Shown: positions 6,460 through 13,607 of the stretch, piece by piece
Layout: the number at the start of each line of letters is the position of its first letter
Numbering within the stretch: position 1 is the first letter of the stretch
Source: 2-01-FULL-39-28 sp964436165
Lineage (GTDB): Bacteria > Patescibacteriota > Minisyncoccia > 2-02-FULL-40-12 > GWA2-44-9
Direction of reading: 5' to 3'
DNA: 20,963 bases
Assembly (NCBI GenBank): GCA_964436165.1
Contig: CAYTBY010000021.1
Span: forward strand, 1 to 20,963
Made by a program: the position numbers and the translations under genes
Notes under the pieces: model-generated
Database searches by the model: none
Told to the model about the DNA's origin: nothing
What the model saw: the letters and a program-made list of their open reading frames with translations, nothing else

Positions 6460-7983
6460 ATGTATCTGCTTTTTCCAGGTCGGCATCATATGCTGACCAA
6501 ATTCCAAAACCAGTATCTCCAAAAAATAATTCAAGAAGGAGTTAACGGTCAAAAAATCGATGAGGTGATTTTTGCAATTACTTCGGCAAATCACGATAAC
6601 ACTAGGCGCAATCCAATCCCCTTATATTTAAGGGCGTTGGCTATTGATAAATTTTCAAGAGACCTTAATTGCAGAGTAAGTATGTATCCCATCAAAGATA
6701 TCTCGATCACCGATAAATACGCACAATTTTTGATCAGTCAAATATTCCACCAAAGCGATAAGGAGCTTACATCTAAAAACACGATGTTGGGCTGTTCAAC
6801 CCTTCCGGTCATTTCTCTATTTAAAAAATTAGGTTTTAAAAATTATTCTTTCGAGTTACTAGACGAAAAAGAAGATAAATATAGGTCCCTCAGGCCATTC
6901 GAAGTGATTGATTTGCTAATAAAAGACGGCGGACAGTGGAAAAATCCAAACTCTTCTTGGAGGCAGTGGGCTTCTGAAGCAACTCAAGAAATATACGACC
7001 AGTATAATCTTGGCGATTTGATTATTGAGCTTTTTCGAGATTCACTTCTTACGGAAGACGCTGACATTACCGAGACTAGAAATTACGATACATACGCCCT
7101 AGGGATGGATAAAGTTGCCCCGATTAAATTTCAAGATATAAAGCCATTTATAACCGAGGGTAAGATTGTTGATGTCGGCTGTTCAACCGGATCACTTATA
7201 CAGCTCATAGCCAAGGAATTCAGGGAGTCGGACATTATTGGTATTGAGGCGGTTAGAAAATTCTATGAATACGCCAAGATGCAGGAATACGAGAACCCTT
7301 TCGTGTTTTTTTACAGAAGAAACATAACCGACCAGAATTTCAAAGAAAACACAATTAATAATTTTATCTATTCATCAGTATTGCACGAGGTTTACTCTTA
7401 TATCGGCAGTAATACTATCGATCAAGTATTGCAAAATACATACAAACAACTGGCTCACGGCGGCAGAATTATTATTCGGGATGTAGTCGGACCAGAAAAC
7501 GGCAATGATCATATTTATATGGAACTTGATGCTAAAGACGGTAAAAACGAGGGTCCAATAGAATCGTTGTCGACTTATTCAAAATTTTTTAGATTTGTAA
7601 AAGATTTCAAGCCGAGAAAAATAAATTATGAATTGGTTAATGTTAAAGATAAAAACCTGATAAAAGTCAGTTTGAGAGATGCTTATGAATATATTAGTAA
7701 AATGACATATACCGATAACTGGGAAAGTGAAATGCATGAAGAGTTTGGTTTTTATTCTTTTAAAGAGTGGGGTGATAAGCTTGAACAAAATGGTTTTCAA
7801 ATTGTTAACGGTTCAAAAACATTCAAAAATCCTTATATAATAAAAAATAAATATCAGGACAGGGTCATTCTATATTCTTTAAAGAAAAATAAGCTTAAAA
7901 AAATCCCCTATCCACCTACTAATATGATTTTAGCAGGAGAAAAAATCGGCTTCACCGATTTAATTGACCGGTTATCCTCTTAA
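6460..7983 (+). CDS. Nucleotidyltransferase-like / SAM-methyltransferase fusion protein
   Basis: 507 aa with two recognisable parts. The N-terminal ~180 residues resemble HIGH-type adenylyl/cytidylyltransferases of the NMNAT superfamily: FPGRHHMLTKFQ (5-16) stands where GRFxPxHxGH is expected, and VIFAITSANHDNTRRNPIP (37-54) matches the GSA...NPF region of archaeal-type NMNAT. The usual ISSTxxR motif is not clear. Residues about 225-410 are a class I methyltransferase with the SAM loop VDVGCSTGS (237-245), an acidic residue in IGIEA and a later GGRIIIRDVV strand. A nucleotide-transfer plus methyl-transfer pair on one chain suggests synthesis of a modified nucleotide or lipid/sugar precursor. 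It is convergent with a pyruvate-kinase-like/PurA-like operon. Its codon use is visibly more AT-rich than the 10-16 kb block. Confidence 0.72.
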   Translation: MYLLFPGRHHMLTKFQNQYLQKIIQEGVNGQKIDEVIFAITSANHDNTRRNPIPLYLRALAIDKFSRDLNCRVSMYPIKDISITDKYAQFLISQIFHQSDKELTSKNTMLGCSTLPVISLFKKLGFKNYSFELLDEKEDKYRSLRPFEVIDLLIKDGGQWKNPNSSWRQWASEATQEIYDQYNLGDLIIELFRDSLLTEDADITETRNYDTYALGMDKVAPIKFQDIKPFITEGKIVDVGCSTGSLIQLIAKEFRESDIIGIEAVRKFYEYAKMQEYENPFVFFYRRNITDQNFKENTINNFIYSSVLHEVYSYIGSNTIDQVLQNTYKQLAHGGRIIIRDVVGPENGNDHIYMELDAKDGKNEGPIESLSTYSKFFRFVKDFKPRKINYELVNVKDKNLIKVSLRDAYEYISKMTYTDNWESEMHEEFGFYSFKEWGDKLEQNGFQIVNGSKTFKNPYIIKNKYQDRVILYSLKKNKLKKIPYPPTNMILAGEKIGFTDLIDRLSS

Positions 7984-7990
7984 AATAAAG

Positions 7991-8012
7991 AGCCCTACAT
8001 TGTCGTAGGGCT
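7991..8012. terminator. Hairpin shared by two convergent genes
   Basis: AGCCCTAC (7991-7998) pairs with GTAGGGCT (8005-8012) around a 6-base loop. It lies 8 bases after the stop of the plus-strand fusion gene and contains the minus-strand purA-like stop (7997-7995). A T-rich tail follows on the minus strand only. Confidence 0.7.
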
Positions 8013-9308
8013 ATCAATAAAAGAAATACTTTTAAAAGATTCGGATATTTTATTCACTTCAAACTTATCACCGGCCGTAGGACCAAGGGATACGATCGAG
8101 ATGGGGATGCCCAAGCTTGTCAAAAACTCCACATATCTTTGGTAATCTCTTCTATGTCTCAATTTTTCTAGAGTTTTGTACACCGCTTTTTGGTTTTTAG
8201 AATAGCTGGTGCACACCTTCAGCGGCTTCACGCCTATTAGACGATCAAGATTGGTCAAGGCAATATCGTCTAGGTGCCCTATCGTTCGCATTGCATAACG
8301 AATAGCCACTGCATCAAAATAACCGACCCGGAACTTGCCTTGCCACCGGTTTTCCTGATTATGGCTATCGGGCAGCGATCTGGTCAAATTTTCATCTTCT
8401 GTCGGTAACGGTCCAGGACCATGTCTGGTGGCATAAGCCCTTAAAACACCGACCCGCTTGATCTGGCCGTTATAACCGGTTTCTTCCAAAAGTTTTAAGG
8501 CATTGGCAAAGGTAGTGTCTGTTTTTGTGACATGCGGATGAAAACCAAATTTTGGATCAAGAAGAATACCTTGGGCGCCTTCGAAAATTACAGTTCCGTC
8601 TTTATCCAAAATCTCTTTAGTGTAATTGGGATCAGTGATATTCGTCCGATAGGCAAAAATTTTACAGCTTATTTCAATATACCTTTCGATGAGGTCGTTA
8701 TTTTGTATCCAAGATATTTTTTCAAGCACTTCTTCTGTATCTGGCAGGGAGGGCATGATGTCAGCTAACATTTTCTCGGTTTTTTCTTTGATGAATTTAA
8801 GTTTGGCCGCTACAGTATCAATATCTTTGAGGTCTCCCGCTAGCAGTACTTTATCTCCATATCTTTTGAAATACTCGACCGCTTGACCTATGCCCATGCC
8901 ACAGCTGCCGTATCTCTTCTTACCTCTGGAAATTTCCGTCAGTTGATTAATTAATTTATGGAACGGAGTAACTATGATTGCCCCGGAGTCTATCGTAATT
9001 CTGTCAAAAGCATCATCGATTTTTAGTGTTCTCAGGTGCTGCTCCTCATAGATTATACTGCTCGGATCTACTACTATAAACTGTGATAAATGAGTTCTGA
9101 CACTGGGGATAAATGTTCCACTTCCAAATTGGGAAAAAATATGCTGATGGCCATCTTGGGTGACAACATTGTGTCCAGCCTGAGCCCCGCCGTTGTATCT
9201 TACGACCGTATGGGCATTGTGTTGACGGGTAAGGTAGTCAACAACGCTACCCTTGCCTTCATCTCCGAATCCCAATCCGGCAATTAAGATTGCTTTTCTA
9301 GCTTGCAT
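7995..9308 (-). CDS. Divergent adenylosuccinate synthetase-like protein (PurA family)
   Basis: 437 aa from ATG 9308; a TTG 3 bases upstream is possible but less likely. PurA couples GTP hydrolysis to joining aspartate to IMP. Conserved here: GFGDEGKGSVVD with the catalytic Asp, YNGGAQAGHNVV with the catalytic His, FEGAQGILLD, ATRHGPGPLPTE and a closing SLGPTAGD. Differences from E. coli PurA: PSG becomes FGSG, TTGRGIGPAYEDK becomes GSCGMGIGQAVEYF, the cross-subunit Arg region (RRGLRVGDL) has lost that Arg, and GRRRRTGWLD is replaced by WQGKFRVGYFD with fewer arginines. These sites contact IMP and aspartate, so the substrate may differ. The gene overlaps the pyruvate-kinase-like gene by 11 bases in one operon. 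It may be a true but divergent PurA. Confidence 0.8.
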   Translation of the reverse strand: MQARKAILIAGLGFGDEGKGSVVDYLTRQHNAHTVVRYNGGAQAGHNVVTQDGHQHIFSQFGSGTFIPSVRTHLSQFIVVDPSSIIYEEQHLRTLKIDDAFDRITIDSGAIIVTPFHKLINQLTEISRGKKRYGSCGMGIGQAVEYFKRYGDKVLLAGDLKDIDTVAAKLKFIKEKTEKMLADIMPSLPDTEEVLEKISWIQNNDLIERYIEISCKIFAYRTNITDPNYTKEILDKDGTVIFEGAQGILLDPKFGFHPHVTKTDTTFANALKLLEETGYNGQIKRVGVLRAYATRHGPGPLPTEDENLTRSLPDSHNQENRWQGKFRVGYFDAVAIRYAMRTIGHLDDIALTNLDRLIGVKPLKVCTSYSKNQKAVYKTLEKLRHRRDYQRYVEFLTSLGIPISIVSLGPTAGDKFEVNKISESFKSISFIDSPTTM

Positions 9309-10272
9309 CAATGTTCCCGCTTTCTAAAAGAGGCATGATTATAGAACGCCAATTTTCCATAGCCATATCGAATTTCTTTGTAAGTTCGTCCGAAAACATA
9401 AAGTTCCGATACCCAAATTGGGCCATAAGAATCATATCCGCCATATCGCCCATGGAAATTTCCGTTCCTGATTCAAGGCCAGACATGACTTTTGAGGCAA
9501 GAATGGCGTTGGGATCCTTGGTAATTATTGTCCGGAGCGATTCAAGAAAATTTTTCCGGTTATCAATGTGGGCCAGGAAAAAATCATCCCTGGCGGCCAT
9601 CAAATTCATGTCGCCTAATAAAGCCGGGGAAAACTGTTTTACAAAATCCAAACCCTTCATTGATTCTATTTTTAATACGATCTCCGGGCGTTTGATCTTG
9701 CTCTGTTCACATTCTCTAAAACTTTCAATAAACTCGTTGATGTCTTCTAAATTTTCAACGAAAGAGAGCATGAAAGATCTAATACCCAAACCGACTGCAA
9801 TATTTATGAAATCAGCATCCTGATTGGCCAGATAACCGAAAACCTCAAATTTATCCGCAATAATATGGACGCTTTGGCTTTCGCCAAGATAATATCTTAA
9901 AGAAGCTGAGCTTGGATCAAAGAAGATTCTTCTTTCTTCGGCATCGGCATTTAATATTTCAAACCAGCCCAATCCCCGAAAGTATACTTTGCCGGGTAAC
10001 TCTATCTCAAAATCCCTGTTCAGAACTACGGAACCGGCCGAAAGAGGAGTCCACCGGTCAATCCTGACCTGTCTCCCTTCAAGGTCGACATAAAGTTTTT
10101 TGCCGCTTTTTTGAGCAAGGGGGTTAAGTTTTCCAAGTATCTCGGCCGGCGTATAGGGGCTTGCTCCGCCGGTATTATACCGAGCGGCATAGATAAGAGG
10201 ATGGTTCAATATTTGTTCAGCTACCAAAAGGTTTCTATCCGATACAAGCGTCGGTAGTGTTGCTATTAGCAT
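9298..10272 (-). CDS. Pyruvate-kinase-like barrel protein lacking the C-terminal domain
   Basis: 324 aa from ATG 10272, chosen because AAAGGA lies just upstream and because the longer frame from 10308 would begin directly at the promoter -10. Pyruvate-kinase landmarks: AARYNTGG (for MRLNFSHG), LYVDLEGRQVRI (for ILLDTKGPEIRT), VLKIESMKGLD (catalytic Lys and metal-binding Glu), MAARDDFF (metal-binding Asp) and ILASKVMSGLES followed by GTEISMGDMADM. The B domain seems small and the regulatory C-terminal domain is missing, since true enzymes are about 470 aa. It may be an enolpyruvate- or oxoacid-handling relative, not the glycolytic enzyme. The overlap with the purA-like gene suggests the two act in one pathway. 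Confidence 0.72.
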   Translation of the reverse strand: MLIATLPTLVSDRNLLVAEQILNHPLIYAARYNTGGASPYTPAEILGKLNPLAQKSGKKLYVDLEGRQVRIDRWTPLSAGSVVLNRDFEIELPGKVYFRGLGWFEILNADAEERRIFFDPSSASLRYYLGESQSVHIIADKFEVFGYLANQDADFINIAVGLGIRSFMLSFVENLEDINEFIESFRECEQSKIKRPEIVLKIESMKGLDFVKQFSPALLGDMNLMAARDDFFLAHIDNRKNFLESLRTIITKDPNAILASKVMSGLESGTEISMGDMADMILMAQFGYRNFMFSDELTKKFDMAMENWRSIIMPLLESGNIDAS

Positions 10273-10308
10273 TGAGTTTCCTTTGTTAAAGGACGTTTTA
10301 CTGGTCAT

Positions 10309-10337
10309 TATTTATCAATAAATTTGTGTTATGTCAA
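10309..10337 (-). promoter_or_regulatory. Promoter of the pyruvate-kinase-like/purA-like operon
   Basis: On the minus strand, TTGACA at 10337-10332, 17-base spacer, TAAATA at 10314-10309. It gives a leader of about 30 bases ending in AAAGGAAACTC before ATG 10272. The promoter at 13538-13566 has the same boxes and spacing. Confidence 0.72.
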
Positions 10338-10344
10338 TTATTTT

Positions 10345-10380
10345 TTACAAATAGAATTGCCATGGCAATTCTATTTGTAA
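10345..10380. repeat. Perfect 36-base palindrome
   Basis: 18-base arms (10345-10362 and 10363-10380) with no spacer, centred on CCATGG. It lies 7 bases upstream of the minus-strand -35. With a zero-base loop it is a poor RNA terminator, so an operator for a dimeric protein or a cruciform is more likely. Confidence 0.75.
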
Positions 10381-10408
10381 TTCGTTTGTTAATTAAAAAA
10401 TTTTTCAA

Positions 10409-10433
10409 TCAAAAAACCGGCTGTGAAGCCGGT
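10409..10433 (-). terminator. Terminator of the vWA/kinase operon
   Basis: Minus-strand stem ACCGGCT, loop TCAC, AGCCGGT (10433-10416), followed by a run of T (plus-strand A 10411-10416). It lies just after the 80-aa gene. Confidence 0.88.
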
Positions 10434-10445
10434 GCTTTGCTGAAT

Positions 10446-10688
10446 TTACTCCTGAGAAGCTAACGTCATTCTGGAACCAACATTACTGTTAAGATCTGAA
10501 AATGTGGCAAGAAACCTGACAAATCTGGCACCTACCTTATTTATCTCATCTGACAACAGCACGGCTCCTATATACTTTCCGCCCCCGCTAGTAATTTCGG
10601 CTATATTTTGATTAAAAGCTGATGCTAGCTCATCGTCGCCGGTCTTCCAATTCAGTAGGGTAATATATATGATCCTGCTCTCAAACAT
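10446..10688 (-). CDS. Small conserved-looking protein of unknown function (80 aa)
   Basis: 80 aa, last gene of the leftward operon. Its ATG overlaps the vWA stop as TAATG (10690-10686) with AAGGAGGTTA upstream, so it is translationally coupled to the vWA protein. The start, FESRIIYITLLNWKTGDDELASAF, reads as a beta strand followed by a helix, and a second strand (YIGAVLLSD) follows, suggesting a small alpha/beta fold. There is no signal peptide, membrane segment or known motif. The tight coupling implies a subunit or small regulator of the same complex. Function unknown. Confidence 0.78.
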   Translation of the reverse strand: MFESRIIYITLLNWKTGDDELASAFNQNIAEITSGGGKYIGAVLLSDEINKVGARFVRFLATFSDLNSNVGSRMTLASQE

Positions 10689-12166
10689 TATAACCTCCTT
10701 GTCTTGTTCGATTTCTTATCTTCCTTTGGTTTCGGCAGTTCTTGCCCGATGTTTACTTTCGGCAACGAGACCTTGTCAGCCAATCCGGAAAGAGCTTCAG
10801 TTGTGTCCTTGCGCCGCTTCTGAGTTTGTCCCCTGCCTTCCATATCGGTCAGGTACTCATCGAGACTTGAACCGGCAGTCAGGGCGATAGCACCAAGCAT
10901 TACGTCGACAATTCCTTTCGGGTCGTCGATCTCGAGAATATTCTCTGGAGGAAGTACGCTTGCCCACTGTTCTTTGATGAGCTTATCGTCGTAGCCGCTG
11001 TAGAGATCAGCTTCTCTAGCACTTACCGATCTTTCCTTGGGATCATAACTGAACTCAAACGCTGTGATATTGCTTGGTGAACCGGTTTCCATCTTGGGAG
11101 AGGCGGTGTCTTCGAATCTTTGAACCTTGCCGTTTACTTCCAATTCAACTACAAAAGGTACCGGTTTTCTATCTTGATAATTCTCATGAAACGCATATGT
11201 TTGGACGTAGACCCTATAACGGCCCTTAGGTGCATCACCCTTGGCCCAACGGATATTTTCTACCGGCTTTCTTGTCTGTCGTCCGCCGGCGTTCCTGTCA
11301 ACGTCAAGCTCGCCCTTTTGACAAAATTTATTGCTATACCAGACCTCGCCTCCAGGACAAACCACATGAAGATCGAGATCATCGTAGGTGTCCCAGCGGA
11401 GTGAAGCTCTGATATCAACATCACGGAATCTTCCTCCGGCCTCCTGAAGCCGTTCTCTCATCTCGGCATCAATATCGGCCTTGCGCTCTTGCCAGGATTT
11501 ACGGGGATAGACCATAAATACATGCTTGAAGTTCTTGGCTAATTCCTTGAATATCTTTGAGGCAGGAATATCGTCGGGGATATCATCGCCGAAGAGCTTC
11601 TTTACCTGGCTCTTTGATACCTCGGGGTAGAAACCTTCATCGGTGAGGATGAAGAAATAAGTGTTGTCCCGGCCTTTTTCTGTCGCATCAAGATCCATCT
11701 TGCGGGCGCCGGCGTAAGCGGCAATTTCTGCGGATTCCTGGCCGGTTCCTCCGCCGCCTTCTTCAAGCCACATCTTGGCTAGCCAATCGTCCAGCTTGTT
11801 GTCAGATTCAAATTGGGCTACCTGGAGCGGGCCTTTATCGGAAGTAGCATCGCCGAAACCTACCCAACAAATTTCAGGATCAGTAACATAGCCACGCATC
11901 TTGATCTGGCCGAAAAACATCGGCACCTTGCTGAAAATAACCTTGGCATCGTCGCCTCGCGACCGGGTAAAATCCATAGCCACGACTATTGGTGTGGTCT
12001 TGGGATGTTCAGTTGAATCCCGGCATTCACGCTTCTTGTTCTTGATGTTCAACTCTGCATCAATTGCTGTTCTGGCTCGCTCGCCCTGACTTCGGAACAC
12101 CTCATCCGTCGTTACAGATGATCTATACCTTTCGCCGACGTCGCCGTCGTAGTACCCTCCGCCCAT
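10688..12166 (-). CDS. vWA-domain protein with YfaP/DUF2135-like domain
   Basis: 492 aa with AAAGGAGGCAGAG before the ATG. Residues about 58-225 form a von Willebrand A domain: VVAMDFTRS (61-69) stands at the DxSxS metal site, with Ser replaced by Thr at one position; GGGGTGQES (137-145) carries the second metal ligand and FILTDEGF (172-179) the third region. Residues about 250-375 match the YfaP/DUF2135 beta domain: ASLRWDTYDDLDLHVVCPGG, then YSNK, GELDVDRNAGG, ENIRWAKGDAPKGRYRVYVQ. The C-terminal ~60 residues are charged and flexible. It has no signal peptide, so it acts inside the cell, probably as a metal-dependent protein-binding scaffold. Upstream is the kinase-like gene and downstream the 80-aa protein; the AAA+ gene lies in the divergent operon. 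Confidence 0.82.
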   Translation of the reverse strand: MGGGYYDGDVGERYRSSVTTDEVFRSQGERARTAIDAELNIKNKKRECRDSTEHPKTTPIVVAMDFTRSRGDDAKVIFSKVPMFFGQIKMRGYVTDPEICWVGFGDATSDKGPLQVAQFESDNKLDDWLAKMWLEEGGGGTGQESAEIAAYAGARKMDLDATEKGRDNTYFFILTDEGFYPEVSKSQVKKLFGDDIPDDIPASKIFKELAKNFKHVFMVYPRKSWQERKADIDAEMRERLQEAGGRFRDVDIRASLRWDTYDDLDLHVVCPGGEVWYSNKFCQKGELDVDRNAGGRQTRKPVENIRWAKGDAPKGRYRVYVQTYAFHENYQDRKPVPFVVELEVNGKVQRFEDTASPKMETGSPSNITAFEFSYDPKERSVSAREADLYSGYDDKLIKEQWASVLPPENILEIDDPKGIVDVMLGAIALTAGSSLDEYLTDMEGRGQTQKRRKDTTEALSGLADKVSLPKVNIGQELPKPKEDKKSNKTRRL

Positions 12167-12238
12167 CTCTGCCTCCTTTGTTGGTTGTTTTTGGGTTGCC
12201 CTCGCACCGGTCTTTGATAAATTCAGGATGGCGTGGAC

Positions 12239-13426
12239 TTACATCCTGAATTCCAGGAACTCCCTCTTGCCCCAGAGCTGGGTAATTATCCTCCTTAATT
12301 GGCCATGTGTTTCCCAGGCATCTCTTGGACGTTGAAGCGGACTTTCGAGGACGAGACTTTCCAGGAATCTCCGCAACGGCATTTCCACCGTATCGGGTAC
12401 CTCGTTGGTCTTAATGTCTCCGCCAAGGATATAGATCATGCATTTTCCTATAGAGTAAATATCAGCCGAGAAAAGCGCGCCCAGGTAAAGAACCTCTGCT
12501 TGCGAGGCACATTGGGCCATCGGCGGCAATTCCGGCCTTTTTTCTATTTCAGGAGCACTGAATTCTTCGTTAAAGACAAAGAATTTAGCTCCGTTTCCGG
12601 CCGAGTTAATCATCGAACAACCCCAATCAAGAAGCCATAAATTATGGTCACGCGGTCTGATCGTCAGATTAGCCGGTGTTATATTTCCGTGAATCACGCC
12701 TCTACTGTGAGCGTAACCGGCTACACTCAACAAACGGTTAAGCATCCAAACCATATGTTTTCTATCAACGCCTGTGCCGTATTTTTCTTTCACCGCGTTC
12801 AGGTCATAACCGTCCTGGGTTGTTAATATATTAGCCCTCTGGTTATCAGAAGTCGTGAATTGATCAAGCAACTTTGGCAGATGTTTTAACTGTCTGCCTT
12901 CATTGTTAGGCGCAGAATAGAGCAGTTCCAGCGCTGTCGCTTCTCTTTTTGCGAAAGCGTTGTCGGAAGGGTTCCGAGTTATCTTTACGGCCACATCTAC
13001 CGGCATGGTATCTTCCAGATAATATCCTTTGTACACAACTGAGAGATCATTCGTAGAAAGACCTTCCGTTATGTAGTAATCCCTTTTCTTAGTGCTAATC
13101 TTGATCTCGTTTGTCAAGCTCGGGACGGATCCGGTTTGCGCCGGTTTTTGGTTGTCAGCCACCGGATCATCAGCTACGATCTTGGACTTAGCCCAAACAT
13201 ACAGCTCGTCCAGAGTGATCTTGGCTTCTTTTATCTTCTTTAAAGCCGGGGCCTCAACATTGGATGTATCAACGGCTAGTATCCCGCTCAATCTCTCGTA
13301 TTCTTCCTGTAGACGCTTTAACCTCTGAGCTCGGCCCTGGTTGTTGTTGCCCAGGCTTTCAAAGATATCATCCGGACCGGTAGCTTCGGCAATTTTTCTG
13401 CAAGTGTCTGCAACTGTCTCTGCCAT
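12239..13426 (-). CDS. J-like / protein-kinase-like fusion with altered catalytic loop
   Basis: 395 aa with AAGGAGGTACC before the ATG. Residues about 18-82 (DIFESLG, then a helix QRLKRLQEEYERL, then ITLDELYVWA) resemble a J-domain without the HPD tripeptide. Residues about 110-390 are kinase-like: GLSTNDLSVVYKG for the glycine loop, VAVKIT with Lys148, HGNITPANL (246-254) at the HRDxKPxN site and LLDWG (265-269) at DFG. The catalytic Asp is Asn248, so it may be a pseudokinase or an atypical ATP-binding protein; HG...P...N with DWG recalls a group of J-domain-linked bacterial kinase-like proteins found beside vWA and AAA genes. It is the first gene of the leftward operon. Confidence 0.8.
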   Translation of the reverse strand: MAETVADTCRKIAEATGPDDIFESLGNNNQGRAQRLKRLQEEYERLSGILAVDTSNVEAPALKKIKEAKITLDELYVWAKSKIVADDPVADNQKPAQTGSVPSLTNEIKISTKKRDYYITEGLSTNDLSVVYKGYYLEDTMPVDVAVKITRNPSDNAFAKREATALELLYSAPNNEGRQLKHLPKLLDQFTTSDNQRANILTTQDGYDLNAVKEKYGTGVDRKHMVWMLNRLLSVAGYAHSRGVIHGNITPANLTIRPRDHNLWLLDWGCSMINSAGNGAKFFVFNEEFSAPEIEKRPELPPMAQCASQAEVLYLGALFSADIYSIGKCMIYILGGDIKTNEVPDTVEMPLRRFLESLVLESPLQRPRDAWETHGQLRRIITQLWGKREFLEFRM

Positions 13427-13473
13427 ATTTTCGGTACCTCCTTTCTTGAAATATTTTTAACGAACGCGGTTGG

Positions 13474-13502
13474 ATTGTATAGTAAAAGTCTCATGCGGTC
13501 AA
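13474..13502 (-). promoter_or_regulatory. Promoter of the kinase-vWA operon
   Basis: On the minus strand, TTGACC at 13502-13497, 17-base spacer, TACAAT at 13479-13474. Its -35 overlaps the left arm of the palindrome at 13498-13542. Confidence 0.75.
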
Positions 13503-13542
13503 CCCCGCCCTTGAAAAGTGGTTTTTCAAGGGCGGGGTTGAC
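13498..13542. promoter_or_regulatory. 45-base palindrome carrying both divergent -35 boxes
   Basis: Perfect 20-base arms (13498-13517 and 13523-13542) around a 5-base centre GTGGT. Each arm ends in the TTGAC of one divergent promoter, so a protein bound here, or a cruciform, would control the kinase-vWA and AAA+ operons together. The arms contain a GC block CCCCGCCC that stands out from the AT-rich surroundings. Confidence 0.8.
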
Positions 13543-13566
13543 AAGACATATATTTTATCTTAAATA
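13538..13566 (+). promoter_or_regulatory. Promoter of the AAA+ operon
   Basis: TTGACA at 13538-13543, 17-base spacer, TAAATA at 13561-13566, then CTGGAGGAACG before ATG 13608. A small TGTTC-TT-GAACA palindrome lies in the leader just downstream of the -10. Confidence 0.75.
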
Positions 13567-13607
13567 ATAATGTAGTGTTCTTGAACAACTGAAAAACTGG
13601 AGGAACG

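Noticed and set aside
7995..9308. Phage-type PurZ (2-aminoadenine pathway)
   Set aside because: The GDEGKG active-site segment is canonical and the companion genes of that pathway (dATP hydrolase, specialised polymerase) are absent here.
9311..9823. 170-aa plus-strand reading frame opposite the pyruvate-kinase-like gene
   Set aside because: It mirrors a well-supported minus-strand gene, lacks a ribosome site and has no recognisable protein features.
13561..13600. Third NrtR operator near TAGTGT at 13571 upstream of the AAA+ operon
   Set aside because: Only the left half matches; the right half at the required 7-base spacing (CAACTG) fits 3 of 6 positions.
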